Shown here one piece after another: positions 62,514 through 64,000 of a DNA stretch of 64,000 nucleotides. The position numbers and the translations under genes are program-made. Under the pieces are notes generated by a model, which worked only from the letters and a program-made list of their open reading frames with translations, did no database searches and had not been told where the DNA came from. Source of the DNA: Burhinus oedicnemus (taxonomy: Eukaryota > Chordata > Aves > Charadriiformes > Burhinidae); contig VFFE01007869.1 of the NCBI GenBank assembly GCA_008921705.1, positions 5,080,972 to 5,144,971 of the forward strand, in the 5' to 3' direction. Each line of letters begins with the position of its first letter. The first letter of the stretch is position 1.

Positions 62514-63361
62514 GTGAGGGGCGGCGGCGGGCGCGGCCCCTCAGCGGGGGAGCGGGCAGCGTTGGTGCCCCCATTCGGCCGCCGCCGCGCCCCGGCGGCT
62601 TTTCGTCCCGCTGCCCGAAGGAGCGGGGAAGGGGGAGCTGCGGGGAGCAGGGCCGGCGGGAGAGCTGGGCCTCGTCCATCCCTCTGAGAGGCTTCCGATC
62701 GTGCCGGAGAGTGTCGCTAGGTTGAGACTGACGTTGAAGTGTTAATAATGTAATATTTGCCGATATTACGTTATTATTATTTCTGTTATTTGGCTGAGAG
62801 AGTTGGGGGTGTTCAGCCTGGAGAAGAGAAGGCTCCGGGGAGACCTTCCAGCCCCTTCCAGTGCCTCAAGGGGCTCCAGGAAAGCTGGGGAGGGACTCTG
62901 GATCAGGGAGTGGAGCCAGAGGACGAGGGGGAACGGTTTTACACTGAAAGAGGGCAGATTTAGATGAGATCTCAGGAAGAAATTGTTGCCTGTGAGGGTG
63001 GTGAGACCCTGGCCGGGGTTGCCCAGAGCAGCTGTGGCTGCCCCATCCCTGGAGGTGTTCAAGGCCAGGTTGGACGGGGCTTGGAGCAACCTGGTCTGGT
63101 GGGAGGTGTCCCTGCCCATGGCAGGGGGGTGGAACTGGATGGGCTTTAAGGTCCCTTCCAACCTAAATTGTTCTATGATAAGCTGAGTACATGTTAATGA
63201 AAATCCTACTTTGTTTTTGTTTTTGTTTTGTTTTACTAGAGAGCTGTCGTGCGTATGGATGAACGCAGGGAAGAGCAAATTGTGCAGCTGTTGAATACTG
63301 TCCAAACTAAAAATGAAAAGGAGCAAGAAGCCATGTCCTGGTGGTCTGGGGATGAAGAAGG
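62310..63361 (+). CDS. DHX36: DHX36, DEAH-box G-quadruplex helicase, N-terminal exons (partial)
   Basis: Two coding exons are visible: 62310-62513 (68 residues, phase 0) and 63240-63361 (40 codons plus two bases). The product begins MSYEHRRDWGRGRGG and continues through a Gly/Ser/Arg-rich segment (about 9-39). The RHAU-specific motif HPSHLKGREIGLWYARKQGQ (40-59) follows, and then RAVVRMDERREEQIVQLLN. Family knowledge: DHX36 (RHAU/G4R1) is an ATP-dependent DEAH helicase that binds parallel G-quadruplexes through this motif and unwinds them in DNA and RNA, acting in nucleus and cytoplasm. The helicase core lies beyond the right edge. The ATG sits in a gcggccATGa context and matches the mammalian start. 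It follows GPR149 on the same strand. Confidence 0.95.
62390..62423 (+). other. DHX36: G-tract cluster in DHX36 exon 1
   Basis: Tracts of six, five, three and five G are separated by ACAC, a ten-base GC-rich loop and a single C. The ten-base loop exceeds the standard limit of seven, so this is a long-loop quadruplex candidate. It falls in codons for the Gly-rich region, so G richness is partly forced by the protein. Confidence 0.45.
62514..63239 (+). other. DHX36: DHX36 intron 1
   Basis: 726 bp, phase 0, with donor gtgagg and acceptor gttttactag. The first 200 bp belong to the CpG island, and most of the remainder is a sense-oriented CR1 insertion (62792-63180). A T/G-rich polypyrimidine-like tract precedes exon 2. 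Confidence 0.9.
62792..63180 (+). mobile_element. CR1 retroposon 3' part, sense
   Basis: About 390 bp starting 'ggctgagagagttgggggtg' and 'ttcagcctggagaagagaag', through 'gttgcccagagcagctgtgg', 'aacctggtctggtgggaggt' and 'ggtcccttccaacctaaatt', and ending 'gttctatgata'. This is the avian CR1 3' end in the same orientation as DHX36. It is similar to the antisense copy at 31421-31770, so the two form a widely spaced inverted pair. The small open frames over it are not genes. Confidence 0.95.
63240..63361 (+). CDS. DHX36: DHX36 coding exon 2
   Basis: 122 bp from AGA after acceptor tttactag to GG|gtaaag, ending in phase 2. It encodes RAVVRMDERREEQIVQLLN, TVQTKNEKEQEA and MSWWSGDEEG, matching the segment that follows the RHAU-specific motif in mammals. 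The acidic end (SWWSGDEEG) corresponds to SWFAPEDHG in the human protein. Confidence 0.93.
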
Positions 63362-64000
63362 GTAAAGAGAAACAATTGCTAATGCTTTTATTTACTTTGA
63401 ATTGAACAAACTTCCCACAAACTGGTAGAAGATATATCAGAAGATGTTGACATTTAGTGAGTGAATTAGGTTAACAAATACACTTACTTTTCCCCTACGT
63501 GTATTGTCATACTGAAATAGTTGGTTGTAACCCTTGCTATAAAGCCCTGTTCCAGATTATTATTGAGTTGAGGGTGTTAAATTTTTGCTTCGTAAAATCC
63601 AATAATCGATCTGCAGGCCTACTGAGTAGATATATGGAGTTTTTCAGGTCCCCTGGCCTCTAGAATTACTCTTCCAGAGGTGGAATTTGACTTCATTTTT
63701 CAGTTATTGTACAGTCTTGGGATGTTTTCTCAGCCCCTGTGAAATAGGGTCCATTCTTAACACTTAAAGGATTTTAAATGATGGCAGTGAAATGGGCAGC
63801 CAGGTGTGTTACTCCGAGTCCAGTGAAATGAGGTGTTTGGGTCTCTGTTCTGCTGAGTGACCCGGTTCCAGGGCAGTGGTTCTGCCAGCAGGTTAGGCAG
63901 TGATTCTCTGGAGATGTTTTGTTGCGTTGTTGGCTTCGTTTGATATGAGAGAACATGTTACATTTCTAGGTACTGATGTAAAATTTTTGATGGCTGGTAG
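63362..64000 (+). other. DHX36: DHX36 intron 2, start only
   Basis: AT-rich intronic sequence from donor gtaaag to the right edge. No third exon is found: the only late AG after a pyrimidine stretch (about 63969) opens into a stop in the required phase. Confidence 0.7.

Larger units (their letters stand above)
62190..62720 (+). promoter_or_regulatory. DHX36: CpG island at the DHX36 5' end
   Basis: A sharp switch from AT-rich DNA to dense CG dinucleotides spans the presumed DHX36 promoter, the first coding exon and the start of intron 1, as for a housekeeping gene. No TATA box is seen near 62,250. The stretch includes a 20-N gap (62248-62267), so promoter content is incomplete. Confidence 0.8.

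Noticed and set aside
62766..63326. 186-codon minus-strand ORF in DHX36 intron 1
   Set aside because: Runs antisense through the CR1 element and part of DHX36 exon 2; it is repeat-derived.
63966..64000. Possible DHX36 exon 3 at the right edge
   Set aside because: The AG at about 63969 leads to a stop codon in the phase required after exon 2, and the residues do not match DHX36.
1..64000. CRISPR arrays, operons, or prokaryotic mobile systems
   Set aside because: Introns, CR1 repeats and vertebrate genes show this is animal nuclear DNA; no regularly spaced repeats were seen.

Overview
The window is vertebrate nuclear DNA, most likely from a bird. It has sparse multi-exon genes with GT/AG introns, AT-rich noncoding sequence, and several CR1 retroposon tails of avian type, including copies that carry the ATTCTATGAT-like 3' end. 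Only two protein-coding genes can be supported. Both are on the + strand and are recognised from protein similarity and splice-phase consistency: GPR149, which appears complete in four coding exons (27828-55866), and the first two coding exons of DHX36 (62310-63361), which runs off the right edge. The two genes lie tandemly on the same strand, which agrees with the GPR149-DHX36 neighbourhood known in other amniotes.

Layout. Positions 1 to about 27,100 are upstream intergenic DNA with three CR1 fragments, a diverged internal duplication, a 26-bp tandem duplication and purine/pyrimidine tracts; I found no convincing exon there. From 27,100 to 27,827 is the presumptive GPR149 leader, with a 22-codon upstream ORF. 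GPR149 exon 1 (27828-28796) encodes TM1 to most of TM6. Exon 2 (29835-30027) encodes the end of TM6 through TM7. Exon 3 (32658-33127) and exon 4 (55294-55866) encode the long cytoplasmic tail. Joined, these give a 734-residue protein. Intron 3 is about 22 kb and holds a CR1 fragment, an old MIR-type SINE and two G-quadruplex-like runs. A polyadenylation signal lies 262 bp after the stop. About 6.4 kb of intergenic DNA follows, with what looks like a decayed LINE reverse-transcriptase relic, and then the DHX36 CpG island. The island contains a 20-N assembly gap 42 bp before the DHX36 start codon.

The genes. GPR149 is an orphan class-A-like receptor that lacks the usual DRY and NPxxY signatures. 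DHX36 (RHAU/G4R1) is a DEAH-box helicase that unwinds G-quadruplexes; the part visible here is the Gly-rich N-terminus and the RHAU-specific quadruplex-binding motif. No functional link between the two is implied by adjacency.

The most striking observation is inside GPR149 exon 3. The tail contains eight consecutive histidines followed directly by DDDDK, a natural counterpart of a His-tag plus enterokinase site. It is followed by a GC-rich, low-complexity stretch unlike the mammalian sequence. I did not find an unknown multi-gene system in this window.
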